Positions 1 to 9,729 of a stretch of DNA of 64,000 bases are shown here, piece by piece (position 1 is the stretch's first letter; each line of letters starts with the position of its first letter). The DNA is taken from the NCBI RefSeq assembly GCF_001465595.2, contig NZ_CP013481.2:2232001-2296000 (forward strand). Reading direction: 5' to 3'. The stretch comes from Pandoraea apista (lineage in GTDB: Bacteria > Pseudomonadota > Gammaproteobacteria > Burkholderiales > Burkholderiaceae). The notes below the pieces were generated by a model. That model was not told the DNA's origin, made no database searches, and saw nothing but the letters and a program-made list of their open reading frames with translations. The position numbers and the translations under genes are program-made.

Positions 1-175
1 CACGTCCTTTTATGGTAGAAGACAAGCGAATGAATATTAGTTACGGTAATACGCTCTTGCCAGCGCAAAGCCGATTGCGAGACTTTGGCAATTGAGGATT
101 ACCCTTGGTCATGCAAGCTGCTTGGCGAGAAATTATATTGGGTTTTCCCCAACGCGTCACGTCAATCTCGCGCAT

Positions 176-1396
176 TTACCCCGCTTTTTTCCTTACGGCG
201 CGCAACTTTCGCACGGTCTTCGAGTCTGGTTCGAGTTGCAGCCATCCCGAAGCATACCAATCGTACAGAATTTCGACGATTTCTTGGCTATTTTGCTCGA
301 AATTCGTACATTCCTCAGCATTCAGCTTACGCTGGTCGGCAATGCGTCGTAACGTCGATCGCGCACCGGCGGGCACTTCAAGCGGCTCGCCGTTGACGTA
401 GTATCGGTTGCGTCGATACAACAATTGCGTCTTTGGCGAGAGCGTCAGACCACGCAATGCGGCTTCGCGCACGAAGCGTGCCTCCGAAAGCGGCGTTTCC
501 GGCGGGTCGAAAAACACATGAGACTTCGGTTCACTCAGCCAGCGACCAAGGAAATCCTCTACCTCTTTCTGTCCCCAGCGCACCTTCTCCAGTTGCGAGA
601 CGAGCGTGTCGATCATGGCGTCGGGCAAGGCGGCCGGGTGTTTGACGGCAGGTTGCGACGGATCGGCGTATCGGCCAGCGAAATGGCGTGCAAACGACAA
701 TTCCGGGGCGTTCTCCGCAAGGTAGTACAGGAAGTTCTGCAACATCTCTTGCTCGAGCGGTGCGCGAAAACCGATCGAGTACGTCATGCACTCGCCCTCG
801 GCCACGCCGTCGTGCGCATAGCCTGGGGGCAGGTACAGCATGTCGCCCGGCTCGAGTACCCATTCCTCTTCCGCTTCGAAATGCTTCAGGATGCGAAGTG
901 GTACATCCTCAAGCCACGTCGTGTCACGTTGTGGCCCGATGCGCCAGCGCCGCTTGCCATGCGCTTGCAGTAGAAATACGTCGTAAGAGTCGAGGTGCGG
1001 GCCGACACCGCCGCCGTCGGTGGCGTAGCTGATCATCACGTCGTCGAGACGCGCGTCGGGAATGAAGCGAAACTGTTGCATGAGCGCGTCGACGGCCGGC
1101 GCGTGCAGATTCACGCCTTGCACGAGCAGCGTCCACTGCTTGCGCGTCAGCGGCGGCAGATCGTCGGCATCGAACGGGCCATGCTCGAGTTGCCAGCGCT
1201 TTCGCGCGTGGCTGACAAGTCGAGACTCGACGTCGTCCTGTGCGGCAAGAGCGAATAGCGCGTCGCGCGAGAGGGGCGCGGTGAAGCCGGGGATCGCCTG
1301 CCGGATGAGCAGCGGGCGCTTGTGCCAATAGCGCTTCATGAAGGCCTCGGGGGCGAGGCCGCCGAGCAGGGGCGATGTGGGGCGGGATGTCGTCAT
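176..1396 (-). CDS. roxA: cupin-domain ribosomal oxygenase (L16 arginine hydroxylase family)
   Basis: A 406-residue JmjC/cupin-type 2-oxoglutarate and Fe(II)-dependent oxygenase of the YcfD/RoxA family, whose characterised member hydroxylates an arginine of ribosomal protein L16. Seen in the sequence: the HxD iron motif (H134, D136, in GPHLDSYDVF) on the first cupin strand, the distal iron histidine at about H195 (PPGYAHDG), and a C-terminal region of the length expected for the dimerisation and winged-helix domains. It is divergent from slyD, with about 240 bp between them, so it is probably transcribed alone. The family assignment is firm; the exact ribosomal substrate is inferred from homology. 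The 175 bp beyond its stop hold no gene that I can support. Confidence 0.85.
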   Translation of the reverse strand: MTTSRPTSPLLGGLAPEAFMKRYWHKRPLLIRQAIPGFTAPLSRDALFALAAQDDVESRLVSHARKRWQLEHGPFDADDLPPLTRKQWTLLVQGVNLHAPAVDALMQQFRFIPDARLDDVMISYATDGGGVGPHLDSYDVFLLQAHGKRRWRIGPQRDTTWLEDVPLRILKHFEAEEEWVLEPGDMLYLPPGYAHDGVAEGECMTYSIGFRAPLEQEMLQNFLYYLAENAPELSFARHFAGRYADPSQPAVKHPAALPDAMIDTLVSQLEKVRWGQKEVEDFLGRWLSEPKSHVFFDPPETPLSEARFVREAALRGLTLSPKTQLLYRRNRYYVNGEPLEVPAGARSTLRRIADQRKLNAEECTNFEQNSQEIVEILYDWYASGWLQLEPDSKTVRKLRAVRKKAG

Positions 1397-1605
1397 GCGA
1401 AGTTCGATGCTTTAAAAGTGACGGCGGAGGTGACGGCAGCGTCTCGCGTCATCCGATTGCGATCTGAGACGAGCGAACGGCAAGGTGCTGCGATGCGCGC
1501 AATACTGCGGTGCAATTCGCTCGGGACAGGAGCGCGCGATACACGCGTTTGTGGTCGCCGATACCGCTTCGGGTCGTTGCCGGGTCGCTGTCATACGGCT
1601 GCGCG

Positions 1606-1611
1606 TATAAT
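1606..1611 (+). promoter_or_regulatory. probable -10 box of slyD
   Basis: A perfect TATAAT lies 25 bp upstream of the slyD start. I see no well-spaced -35 element (the nearest TTGCCG is 23 bp away), so only the -10 hexamer is called. Confidence 0.4.
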
Positions 1612-1635
1612 GCGGGCTGTTTTCCGGAGAGTTTG

Positions 1636-2163
1636 ATGAAGATCGAAAAGAATACCGTCGTCTCGGTGACTTATAAGTTGTCGGACGCTCAGGGCAACCT
1701 GATCGAAGAAAGCGGCGCCGAGCCGATGGTTTATCTGCACGGCGGCTATGATGGCACGTTCCCCAAGATCGAGGAAGCGCTCGATGGTCAGGACGTCGGC
1801 TATGAGACCCAACTCCAACTGGAACCGGATGACGCATTCGGCGACTACGATTCCGAGTTGGTGAAGATCGAAGAGCGTGGCCGTTTCCCGGAGCCGCTCG
1901 AAGTCGGCATGCAATTCGAAGGCACGCCGGAAGATGGCGACGAAGAGTCCGACACGCTGATCTACACGGTGACGGACGTCGCAGACGACAAGGTCGTGCT
2001 CGACGGCAATCATCCGCTCGCCGGCATGGCGCTGCGCTTCGAGTTGAAGGTGACCGACGTGCGTCAGGCGACGGAAGAGGAAGTCGAGCACCAGCACGCG
2101 CATGGCGCGTCGGGGCTCGAAGTCGTCGACGAAGACGAAGACGACGCACCGACGCTGCACTGA
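1636..2163 (+). CDS. slyD: FKBP-type peptidyl-prolyl cis-trans isomerase SlyD
   Basis: A 175-residue cytoplasmic proline isomerase and chaperone of the SlyD family. Residues 1-70 and 120-150 give the FKBP fold, and the inserted chaperone (IF) domain lies between them (about 70-125). The start MKIEKNTVV is the usual SlyD N terminus and sits 5 bp after GGAGA, so longer in-frame starts upstream are rejected. The C-terminal tail carries only a few histidines (EHQHAHG) before an acidic stretch, much shorter than the metal-binding tail of E. coli SlyD, so a nickel-storage role is less likely here. It is followed by a strong hairpin terminator and faces the convergent metallophosphoesterase gene. 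Confidence 0.93.
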   Translation: MKIEKNTVVSVTYKLSDAQGNLIEESGAEPMVYLHGGYDGTFPKIEEALDGQDVGYETQLQLEPDDAFGDYDSELVKIEERGRFPEPLEVGMQFEGTPEDGDEESDTLIYTVTDVADDKVVLDGNHPLAGMALRFELKVTDVRQATEEEVEHQHAHGASGLEVVDEDEDDAPTLH

Positions 2164-2237
2164 GCTGCCGGCAGTTGCATGGCCGCTTCAGGGGCGGCAG
2201 GTAACGCACGACGTGCAAGCGTCTTGGCAGGACATTC

Positions 2238-2290
2238 GCCGGGTCAGGCGCATTGCACAACGCAATGCGTCAGGCCCGGCGTTTGCATTT
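2238..2290 (+). terminator. terminator between slyD and the convergent phosphoesterase gene
   Basis: A long hairpin with 19-bp arms (2238-2256 and 2262-2280, one true mismatch and two G-T wobbles) has a 5-nt loop and is followed by GTTTGCATTT. It lies 74 bp after the slyD stop, between two convergent genes. Confidence 0.7.
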
Positions 2291-2302
2291 CGAGCGCCGG
2301 AT

Positions 2303-3652
2303 TCAGCGACCGGGGGCGGCGGGGTGCGGAGTGGTATTGGGCGGGAGTGCCGGTCCGATGGGCATGACCCCCTGATTGGGATCGGAGCTGGTCGCGCTGC
2401 TCGAACCGGCGCCGGTAGCGACGCCGGACGACGGATAGAGGGCAGAGTAGGGCGCTGCGTGGGGCACAGTGCCTGTCGCGGTTCTGCCCGGCTCGGGATT
2501 CAGCGGGACGGCCGCAGCCGGTACCGCGCCGTTGCCGCGTTGACTGCCGGGCGCAGGCGAGCTGCCGACGGGCAACATCATGCCTTCGAAACGGAACAGT
2601 TGCGGTGCTCGCGGGTCGACACGCACGCGTACCCAGCGGTTTGCTGCGGGAGAGCCGAAACTGCTCAGTTGCGTGAACGACCTGACCGGCGCGCCATGGG
2701 CGTCGCGCAACGGTTGCGTGTGACGCATCGTTTTGCCGCTGTCGATCAGCAGGATCGGCCCTTTGAAGCGGCTGGCGAGTCGTTGCAATTGCGTCCTGAA
2801 ATCCTTGTAGCCGTCAATGCCGCGTCGCCCGGAGCGATCCGAGAAAATGCCGCCGAGGCCGCCACTGCGCGCCGGCTCGAACTCGGGGTCCGCCTGCGCG
2901 ACGATGACCATGCCAATGGCGTCCTTCTGCTGGGCGTAGACAGCCGCGTGCTGCAACCACACGCGCGTTGCAATCACGCGATCTTCATATTCGCCGTTGC
3001 GCCCGCCTGCCGAGCGGTAATTGTTGTTATTGCCGGGAAGGTTCAGGCCAACGAACACCACGCCGCGATAGAACCACCGCACGTTTTCTCGATACTGACG
3101 AAAGCGCGCCATTTCGCTTTGACGCGTGAGATCGAACTGTGCGAAACCCACCGGGCCGGGACCGAGCAGCGCGTCGTCGTCGAAGGCGTGATCGCGTAGA
3201 AAATCAAGGCGCTCCACGGGGTTGTAGTTCCCCTCGCCGGCGCGTTGGCAATCGGCCCAGTCGTTGGCGCCGGGCACATACATCAGTGGTTTGGGGGAGC
3301 TGGCGAGCAGACTCAGACGTTGCGTGACGAGTTCGTCGCGGCACGACTCATTGATGTCTTTGAAATTTCCCGCGTGAATAACGAAGGCGGCCTGCGTGTC
3401 GCCAATGTTGGCCAGCACGCTGCGCACCACCGGCACTTCGGTATTGCCGAACGGGGTATTGCCGAGCACGGCAAAATCGAACGGCGGTGGTTTGGGCGGG
3501 CTTTTGGCCATGGTTTTTGCCGCCGGCTTCGCAGTACTCTGTGCCGCTGCCGCAAATGCCGAACCCGACGCCAGCGCGAGTGCCACAAGGCACACGGCAA
3601 ATAAGCCCGTGCCGGATCGGCGAGGCGCGCGTAGGCGGCGCAGGGTCGACAT
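2303..3652 (-). CDS. exported metallophosphoesterase-like protein with altered metal motifs
   Basis: A 449-residue protein with an N-terminal signal peptide (basic residues 1-13, hydrophobic 15-35, likely cleavage near AFAAAA) and a Lys/Pro/Ala-rich spacer. From about residue 57 it resembles a calcineurin-like phosphoesterase family typified by HVGDIK and GDNEW motifs. Here the equivalents read HAGNFKD (93-99) and GANDW (128-132), so the Asp of the GD motif is Asn, and the first metal motif (VLGNTPF) also looks atypical. The C-terminal 100 residues are Pro/Gly/Ser-rich and low in complexity. The start lies 6 bp after the mutS stop, so it is probably co-transcribed with mutS. Whether it is catalytically active is uncertain. 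Confidence 0.65.
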   Translation of the reverse strand: MSTLRRLRAPRRSGTGLFAVCLVALALASGSAFAAAAQSTAKPAAKTMAKSPPKPPPFDFAVLGNTPFGNTEVPVVRSVLANIGDTQAAFVIHAGNFKDINESCRDELVTQRLSLLASSPKPLMYVPGANDWADCQRAGEGNYNPVERLDFLRDHAFDDDALLGPGPVGFAQFDLTRQSEMARFRQYRENVRWFYRGVVFVGLNLPGNNNNYRSAGGRNGEYEDRVIATRVWLQHAAVYAQQKDAIGMVIVAQADPEFEPARSGGLGGIFSDRSGRRGIDGYKDFRTQLQRLASRFKGPILLIDSGKTMRHTQPLRDAHGAPVRSFTQLSSFGSPAANRWVRVRVDPRAPQLFRFEGMMLPVGSSPAPGSQRGNGAVPAAAVPLNPEPGRTATGTVPHAAPYSALYPSSGVATGAGSSSATSSDPNQGVMPIGPALPPNTTPHPAAPGR

Positions 3653-3658
3653 GGTGGC

Positions 3659-6361
3659 TCAGGGCGTGGCGCGGCCGTCCATCAGGCCCCGCAGTTCGTA
3701 CAGCAGGTCGAGTGCCTCGCGCGGGCGCAGGTCGTCCGGATCGATGCTGGCCAGACGCGCCAGCGCGGCCTCTGCCGCGGGATCGAGGGCTGCGGCGCGA
3801 TGCGAATTGCCTTGCGCCCCTTGCGGTGCCGCCGCGTTGTCGGCATCGTCGTCGAGATCGTCTTCGACGCTCGCTCGCGTTGCAAACAGATCGAGCTGAG
3901 GCGCCGCTGGATCCAGCGCCTGCTGTTCGAGCAACGCCAGATGTTTGCGCGCTGCACGAATGACCGGCATCGGCACACCAGCGAGCTGCGCGACCTGCAA
4001 ACCGTAGCTCTGGCTCGCGGGGCCGTCCTGCACCGTGTGCAGGAACACGATGCCTTCGCCATGCTCTACGGCCGACAGATGCACGTTCGCGCATTGCGGG
4101 AATTCATCGGGGAGTTGCGTCAGTTCGAAATAGTGTGTGGCGAACAACGTGTAGCAGCGGTTATGGCCGAGCAGATGGCGCGCAATCGCCCAGGCGAGCG
4201 CGAGACCGTCGAATGTCGACGTGCCCCGGCCGATCTCGTCCATCAACACCAGGCTCTGGTCGGTCGCGGTGTGCAGAATGGCTGCCGATTCGGTCATCTC
4301 GACCATGAAGGTCGAGCGGCCGCCCGCGAGGTCGTCCGACGCGCCGATACGCGTAAAGATCGCGTCGAGCGGCCCGAGGCGTACAGCCTCGGCGGGCACG
4401 TAGCAGCCCACGTAAGCGAGCAGGGCGATCAGTGCCGTCTGACGCATGAACGTCGACTTGCCGCCCATGTTCGGGCCGGTGATGAGCAGCAGGCGGCGGG
4501 CATCGCCCAGCGAGCAATCGTTGGCGATGAAGCGCTCCACCTGTTGCTCGACGACCGGATGACGACCCTGGCGAATATCGACGACGCGGTCCTGCACCAG
4601 CTCGGGCTTTACCCAGCCCAGCGTCTCGGCGCGTTCGGCCAGCGCAGCGAGCACGTCCAACTGGGCGAGTGCCTGCGCAATGCGCTTGAATTCGGTGATG
4701 TGCGGCAGCAGGGCTTGCAGCAATGCGTCGTACAACACTTTTTCTCGCGCGAGCGAGCGCTCCTGCGCCGAGAGTGCCTTGTCTTCAAACGTCTTCAGTT
4801 CCGGCGTGATGTAGCGCTCGGCGTTCTTCAGGGTCTGGCGGCGGCGATAATCGTCGGGCACCTTGTCGGTCTGGCCGCGAGTGACTTCGATATAGAAGCC
4901 GTGCACCTTGTTGAACTCGACCCGCAAATTGTTGATGCCGGTACGTGCGCGCTCGCGCGTTTCCAGATCGACGAGAAACTGCCCGCAGTTCTCCGAGATA
5001 TCGCGCAATTCGTCGAGATCGGCGTCGTAGCCGCGAGCGATAACGCCGCCGTCGCGCACCATCGCTGCGGGCTCTTCCGCCACGGCGCTCGTGAGCAGGG
5101 CGAGCGCAGCGTCGGGAATGGCGAGGTCTTCGTGCAGAATCGCCAGCAGCGGCGAGTTCGCTTCGACGGCGCGCAGCGTGGTGTGCAATTCGGGCAGACG
5201 GCGCAGGGCGTCGCGCAGGCTCGACAGATCGCGCGGCCGCGCCGTGAGCAGCGCCAGACGCGCCGTAATCCGCTCGACATCCGCCACATGCCGTAATTCA
5301 CTATTCAGTGCGCGCCACGTGCCAGCGCCCTCGAGCAGCGTGGCGATGGCCAACTGGCGCGCTTGCGGCACTTGTTGGTCGCGCATCGGGTGATGAAGCC
5401 AGTGACGCATCAGACGGCTGCCCATCGTGGTGCCGCAGGTGTCGAGCAACGAGAGCAGCGTGGGCGATTCGGTGCCGCGCAGCGTTTCGGTGAGCTCCAG
5501 ATTGCGGCGGGTCGCGGCGTCCAGACCAATATAGGCGGCTTCCCGCTCCACGTTCAGACTTTGCACATGGCGCAGCGACTGGCCCTGCGTGGCGGCTGCG
5601 TACTGAAGTAACGCGCCTGCCGCGCCCAGCGCCGGGTTCAGGCCATCGCAGCCAAAGGCCGTCAGGCTGGCGACACCGAGTTGATCGCGCAGGCGCTGCG
5701 TACCGGCGGCGGTGTCGAAATGCCAGTCGGGCACGCGGGTCGTGGTGCCGAGGGAGAAGTCCTTGAAGTCTTCGAGCGCGCTGTCGGGCACCAGCGTCTC
5801 GGCGGGGCGAATGCGCTCGAGTTCGCGCGGCAGCTTGTCGGCAGCCACTTCCATGAGACGCAATTCGCCGCTCGCGAGCGACAGCCAGGCCAGACCGGCC
5901 ATGCGCTCGCTGGCGCGCCGCGCCGGCGGCATCTGCACGGCAAGCAGATACTGATCGACCTTATCGCTGAGCAGGGCGGCGTCGGTAAGTGTGCCGGGGG
6001 TGACGATGCGCACGACCTTACGCTCTACCGGGCCTTTCGAGGTGGCCGGATCGCCGATCTGTTCGCAGATGGCGACCGACTCGCCGAGCTTGACCAGCTT
6101 GCCGAGATATTGCTCCACGGCGTGATGCGGAACCCCGGCCATGCGAATCGGCTGACCGCCGGACTGACCGCGTGCGGTCAGGGTAAGGTCGAGCAGGCGC
6201 GCGGCTTTGGCCGCGTCGTCATGGAACAGCTCGTAGAAGTCGCCCATGCGGTAGAAGACGAGCATGTTCGGATGCTCGGCCTTGATGCGCGTGTACTGCT
6301 GCATCATCGGCGTCATCGGTGCGGTGGCGGCTGGGGCGGGAGTGGCTTGGGTGCTCGTCAT
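3659..6361 (-). CDS. mutS: DNA mismatch repair protein MutS
   Basis: A 900-residue mismatch-recognition ATPase. The N-terminal mismatch-binding domain has the FYELF motif that carries the Phe-x-Glu wedge (near residue 42). The ABC-type ATPase domain near the C terminus has the Walker A motif GPNMGGKST (about 628-636) and Walker B with the signature region [13 protein letters not shown] (about 702-714). The last 30 residues ([17 protein letters not shown]) match the tetramerisation segment of MutS. The length is a little above the usual 850-880, mostly from an Ala/Pro-rich N terminus and an acidic linker near 830-860. A downstream start at [11 protein letters not shown] (residue 16) cannot be excluded. 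MutS works with MutL in post-replicative repair; mutL is not in this window. Confidence 0.97.
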   Translation of the reverse strand: MTSTQATPAPAATAPMTPMMQQYTRIKAEHPNMLVFYRMGDFYELFHDDAAKAARLLDLTLTARGQSGGQPIRMAGVPHHAVEQYLGKLVKLGESVAICEQIGDPATSKGPVERKVVRIVTPGTLTDAALLSDKVDQYLLAVQMPPARRASERMAGLAWLSLASGELRLMEVAADKLPRELERIRPAETLVPDSALEDFKDFSLGTTTRVPDWHFDTAAGTQRLRDQLGVASLTAFGCDGLNPALGAAGALLQYAAATQGQSLRHVQSLNVEREAAYIGLDAATRRNLELTETLRGTESPTLLSLLDTCGTTMGSRLMRHWLHHPMRDQQVPQARQLAIATLLEGAGTWRALNSELRHVADVERITARLALLTARPRDLSSLRDALRRLPELHTTLRAVEANSPLLAILHEDLAIPDAALALLTSAVAEEPAAMVRDGGVIARGYDADLDELRDISENCGQFLVDLETRERARTGINNLRVEFNKVHGFYIEVTRGQTDKVPDDYRRRQTLKNAERYITPELKTFEDKALSAQERSLAREKVLYDALLQALLPHITEFKRIAQALAQLDVLAALAERAETLGWVKPELVQDRVVDIRQGRHPVVEQQVERFIANDCSLGDARRLLLITGPNMGGKSTFMRQTALIALLAYVGCYVPAEAVRLGPLDAIFTRIGASDDLAGGRSTFMVEMTESAAILHTATDQSLVLMDEIGRGTSTFDGLALAWAIARHLLGHNRCYTLFATHYFELTQLPDEFPQCANVHLSAVEHGEGIVFLHTVQDGPASQSYGLQVAQLAGVPMPVIRAARKHLALLEQQALDPAAPQLDLFATRASVEDDLDDDADNAAAPQGAQGNSHRAAALDPAAEAALARLASIDPDDLRPREALDLLYELRGLMDGRATP

Positions 6362-6671
6362 GAATGAATTCGGGTCGGGCGAGTCGGGTCACGATGCTCC
6401 CCGGCGGGTTGCCCCTGCCGGGAATATCTTGCGATGAGCCGGCATGCGGCATGCCGGTTCGCACCATCGTGGCGCGTTGGATGCGCAATTTTACGACGGC
6501 TTTGACACGCAACGTCATATGACGTGCTGCGATGTCGCCTGCGCGTGTCGATGAGACTGGCACACGAAGGCGACGAATTATTCTCAAGTTTCCTGAAAAT
6601 GTGCCGTTTCGGGTGGTAAGCTCTCGCAAAAATTACCAAAAGCAGTACAAGCTACTCTCGCACGGGCCAGT
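6362..6671. other. 310-bp divergent intergenic region between mutS and the diguanylate cyclase gene
   Basis: This segment must hold the promoters of mutS and of the divergent GGDEF gene. The part nearest the cyclase is relatively AT-rich (6580-6650), but I could not identify a convincing -35/-10 pair or a conserved operator, and I see no small gene. Confidence 0.5.
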
Positions 6672-8645
6672 ATGGTGAAGTCGTTGAAGGGACGAGTCGC
6701 GTTGGCGACAGCGCTCGTGTCCATGATATTGATCGTCGGTTTGGCCGTGGGTATCGAGTTTTTCGTCTATGGGGAATTGCGAAGCTCGATGCAGGCGCAG
6801 CTTGACTCGCAGGTCAAGCTCGTCGCCGATCAACTCGACGACAAAATGCGCGGCAAGTTTCTCGCATTGCATCGCATGTCCCGCCATATCGGCGATCCTC
6901 GCACCATGACACCCGCGCAGTTCGACGCCTTTGCCAATGTGTCGGTGTCGGTGCCCGAGACGTTCAACACGCTTTTCGTGGCTGCAACCGACGGCCAGAT
7001 GCTCTACGACTCGACGTTTTCGTCCACGCCCATCAATATTTCCGATCGCGATTACTTTCGGCAATTGCTCGCAGGCGCACCGCAAGCGGCGTCGAGCGTG
7101 ATCGCGGGCAGGATCACAAACTCGCCGGGCATGGTGCTCGCGGTGCCCATCACCAACGCCCAGGGCGAGGTGACGGCCGTGATCGGCGGGGCGGTCAATC
7201 TGCTGCGGCAGAACTTCATCGTCGATCTGGCAAGCAATGCCATCGGGGAGACCGGGCGCTATTGCCTGGTGACCAATGAAACACCGCCGCGGTACGTGAT
7301 TCAGGCGGACGTGACGAAGATTCTCACCCCCGTAGGGCCGGCGCAGACATTGTGCGGCATTCGCGACGCCGACTCGCACGAACTCCTGCACATGCACCCG
7401 CTCGTTGCACGCGCGCCCATGACGACAACCGGCTGGTCGGTCGTGGCGGTAGTGCCGGGGGCGGAAGCCTTCGATCCTCTCGCGCGGGTGCGGCGCCGTG
7501 TAGTCATTCTCGCGATTGCCGCGATCGGCGTGGCGGCGTTCGCCATGTGGTGGATGGCGCGGTGCATGCTGCGTCCGCTCGATACGCTGCGTGATCTCGT
7601 GCAGCGCAGCGCCGGCGATATGCGCGCCGTGCAATCGCTGCCCGTGCAGCGAGCCGACGAGATCGGGGCGCTCGCGAATACGTTTCGCAACATGATGGAG
7701 CAGTTGGGGGATCGCACGGAAGCGCTGGAAATGTCGCGCGAAGCGGCGCGCGCGAACGTGCGTCGCATGCAGGAGATCGCAGACCGTGTGCCTTATCTGG
7801 TGGCGTTTCTCGATGGCGACGAGCGCTTCGCGTTTGTCAATCGTGCCTGCGAGTTGCGATTGCGCCGTTCGCGCGAACGCATTCTCGGTGCCACGGCGCG
7901 CGAGTTGCTCGGCCCGTCGCTCTATCGCGAATTCGCCCCCTACCTATCGAGGGCTTTTGCGGGCGAGGCGGCCACTTTCGTCTGGGACTTTGGCGAAGAC
8001 GCCGCGTATCGCTGCTTCGAAGTGAGCTATCAGCCGGAGTGGGCGACACATAATGTTCTCGCTGGCGTTCACGTGTTCGTGCGCGACATTACCGTCGAGC
8101 GCTCGAACGAGCGCCGCTGGCGGCGCGAGTCGCACACCGATCATCTGACCGGGCTGCTCAATCGTAAGGGCTTCGATCAGGCGCTGGCCAATGCCGTGCG
8201 GCGTGCGCGCGAAGGTGCCGGTGCGCAGGCGCTGTTGTTCGTCGATCTGGATCGCTTCAAAGTGGTCAACGACACCTGGGGGCATGCGTTGGGCGACGAG
8301 TTGCTGCGTCGTCTGGCCAAACGGCTTGTGGCCAGTGTGCGGGAAAGCGATGCCATCGCCCGCTTCGGCGGCGACGAGTTCGCCGTCATCATGGGCGATG
8401 TGCAGGACGTCGACGACGTGGAGCGTACGGCGATGTCGATTCTCGATCTGGCGTCGCGGCCGATGGTGCTGTCCGTGGGCGAGGTCACGGTGGGGGCGTG
8501 TGTCGGCGTGGCGATGGTGGCGCGCGGCGAGGATCTGACGCCCGACATGTTGTTCGAGGCGGCGGACCGTGCGCTATACAACGCCAAACATGGCGGACGC
8601 GGGCGCTTTGTGCTCAGCGACAGTGTTGCCGGACGTCTGGTGTAA
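6672..8645 (+). CDS. membrane-bound diguanylate cyclase (Cache-HAMP-PAS-GGDEF)
   Basis: A 657-residue inner-membrane sensor that should make cyclic di-GMP from two GTP. Domain order seen: TM1 (about 9-34), a periplasmic region of about 240 residues with dCache-like features (DRDYFRQLLAG, VLAVPITNAQGEVTAVIGG), TM2 (about 276-299), HAMP (about 299-350), a PAS domain (about 365-475) and GGDEF (about 490-650). The catalytic motif is intact (RFGGDEF, about 569-575), and RESD five residues before it is a canonical RxxD inhibitory site, so product feedback is expected. There is no EAL or HD-GYP domain. The start codon has only a weak ribosome-binding site. The ligand of the sensor domain is unknown. 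The LuxR-type gene follows 246 bp later. Confidence 0.9.
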   Translation: MVKSLKGRVALATALVSMILIVGLAVGIEFFVYGELRSSMQAQLDSQVKLVADQLDDKMRGKFLALHRMSRHIGDPRTMTPAQFDAFANVSVSVPETFNTLFVAATDGQMLYDSTFSSTPINISDRDYFRQLLAGAPQAASSVIAGRITNSPGMVLAVPITNAQGEVTAVIGGAVNLLRQNFIVDLASNAIGETGRYCLVTNETPPRYVIQADVTKILTPVGPAQTLCGIRDADSHELLHMHPLVARAPMTTTGWSVVAVVPGAEAFDPLARVRRRVVILAIAAIGVAAFAMWWMARCMLRPLDTLRDLVQRSAGDMRAVQSLPVQRADEIGALANTFRNMMEQLGDRTEALEMSREAARANVRRMQEIADRVPYLVAFLDGDERFAFVNRACELRLRRSRERILGATARELLGPSLYREFAPYLSRAFAGEAATFVWDFGEDAAYRCFEVSYQPEWATHNVLAGVHVFVRDITVERSNERRWRRESHTDHLTGLLNRKGFDQALANAVRRAREGAGAQALLFVDLDRFKVVNDTWGHALGDELLRRLAKRLVASVRESDAIARFGGDEFAVIMGDVQDVDDVERTAMSILDLASRPMVLSVGEVTVGACVGVAMVARGEDLTPDMLFEAADRALYNAKHGGRGRFVLSDSVAGRLV

Positions 8646-8891
8646 GCGGGCGCTCACCGGGGCAGCGCGATGCCTTGCGGGTATCGGGCGGCATGCGTTG
8701 GTTTTTATCGCGAAGAGAACCCTTCGAGGGCCGCTGTGCATTAGGAAACGGCAATCGAACATGCTGTCGCGATGAGCTTCTGTGAAGTTACGAGCGTGAA
8801 TTGTCTGACGCACAATGAGCGACGCCGGCCGTTGGTTGCTCACCGTGCTCGACGGTTTTGGCGTGAGGAAGTCTTCATATAGGAGGCGAGT

Positions 8892-9263
8892 ATGAAACTT
8901 GAGGGCGGACGAAGCCGGGCAACAACGCGGGCGGTTTCCGACGCAGGATGGCGCGAGACTGGCGTGCGCCGTGAGCCGCCGCGGGCATCGCATCGGGGGC
9001 CGCGATCGCGGCAGGGTACCGATGCGCGCGAAGACAAACCGAGGCATCTGAGTTTGTCGGTTCGCGAGAACGAAGTGTTTCACATGCTGGTCGACGGCCT
9101 GGCCGTCAATGAAATTGCGCATGCAATGCACTCGAGCGAGCGAACGATCGCAGCGCATGTCGCAAATATTCTGCACAAGCTCGCGCTAGACGACAGTGCA
9201 GACCTGATCGGCTATGCCATCCGGCACGGGCTGATCGACGAAGGGGTGGAAGGCGTCGCCTGA
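8892..9263 (+). CDS. small LuxR-type helix-turn-helix protein
   Basis: A 123-residue protein whose C-terminal half (about 55-115) is a LuxR/NarL-type DNA-binding domain: LSVRENEVFHMLVDGLAVNEIAHAM and SERTIAAHVANILHKL match the usual turn-and-recognition-helix pattern. The N-terminal 50 residues are Arg/Gly-rich and probably disordered; there is no receiver or autoinducer-binding domain, so the input is unknown. The ATG follows AGGAGG at good spacing (8881-8886), which supports this start. It stands alone between the diguanylate cyclase gene and a 466-bp spacer. It could be a stand-alone regulator of the GerE type or the remnant of a longer response regulator. Confidence 0.75.
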   Translation: MKLEGGRSRATTRAVSDAGWRETGVRREPPRASHRGPRSRQGTDAREDKPRHLSLSVRENEVFHMLVDGLAVNEIAHAMHSSERTIAAHVANILHKLALDDSADLIGYAIRHGLIDEGVEGVA

Positions 9264-9729
9264 CGGTCCTTCCGGGGCGGGTGTCGCTGGCTTGCCCCAA
9301 ACAGCCGGCTCTCTCCTTTCGGGGCTAATCCGGCGCGTCGCGCAAGGTCGTCACGATCCCACGCGACGCGCCCGCCAACGGGAGGCGAACGTCGCCGACT
9401 ACGCCTGCAAAAATGACGATCGCCAGTCGTCCGCCCAAGCGCGATCCGTCTCTCGAATGGCCTTTGTGCCCGACCTCAGCGTTCCGAACGGGGTCGACGA
9501 GTCTCGAATATTCCCGATTGTGTCCAAACTGGGGCAAAGCCCGATTGGGCAGCCAACACGATCGCGCAGTCGGTGATAAGGTACCGGCTCGACACAATTT
9601 TCCCGGAGGGCGAGTGTTGCTGCGGGCACACCTTGATGTGCGCGGTGGTGGCATTGCCCTCACGACCCCAACGAGACAGGCGGCCCGCGATAACGCGAGG
9701 ACATCGCCCCGAGAACCGAGGACAAACAC
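9264..9729. other. 466-bp intergenic region, no supported gene
   Basis: Short open frames here have no ribosome-binding site or recognisable family. The main structure is a perfect 10-bp inverted repeat (9333-9342 with 9362-9371, GCGCGTCGCG arms) that could form a hairpin after the LuxR-type gene. The 3' end must contain the quinone oxidoreductase promoter; no clear hexamer pair was found. Confidence 0.45.

Noticed and set aside
9292..9576. 94-codon frame after the LuxR-type gene
   Set aside because: No ribosome-binding site, no family resemblance, and overlap with other equally long frames on both strands.
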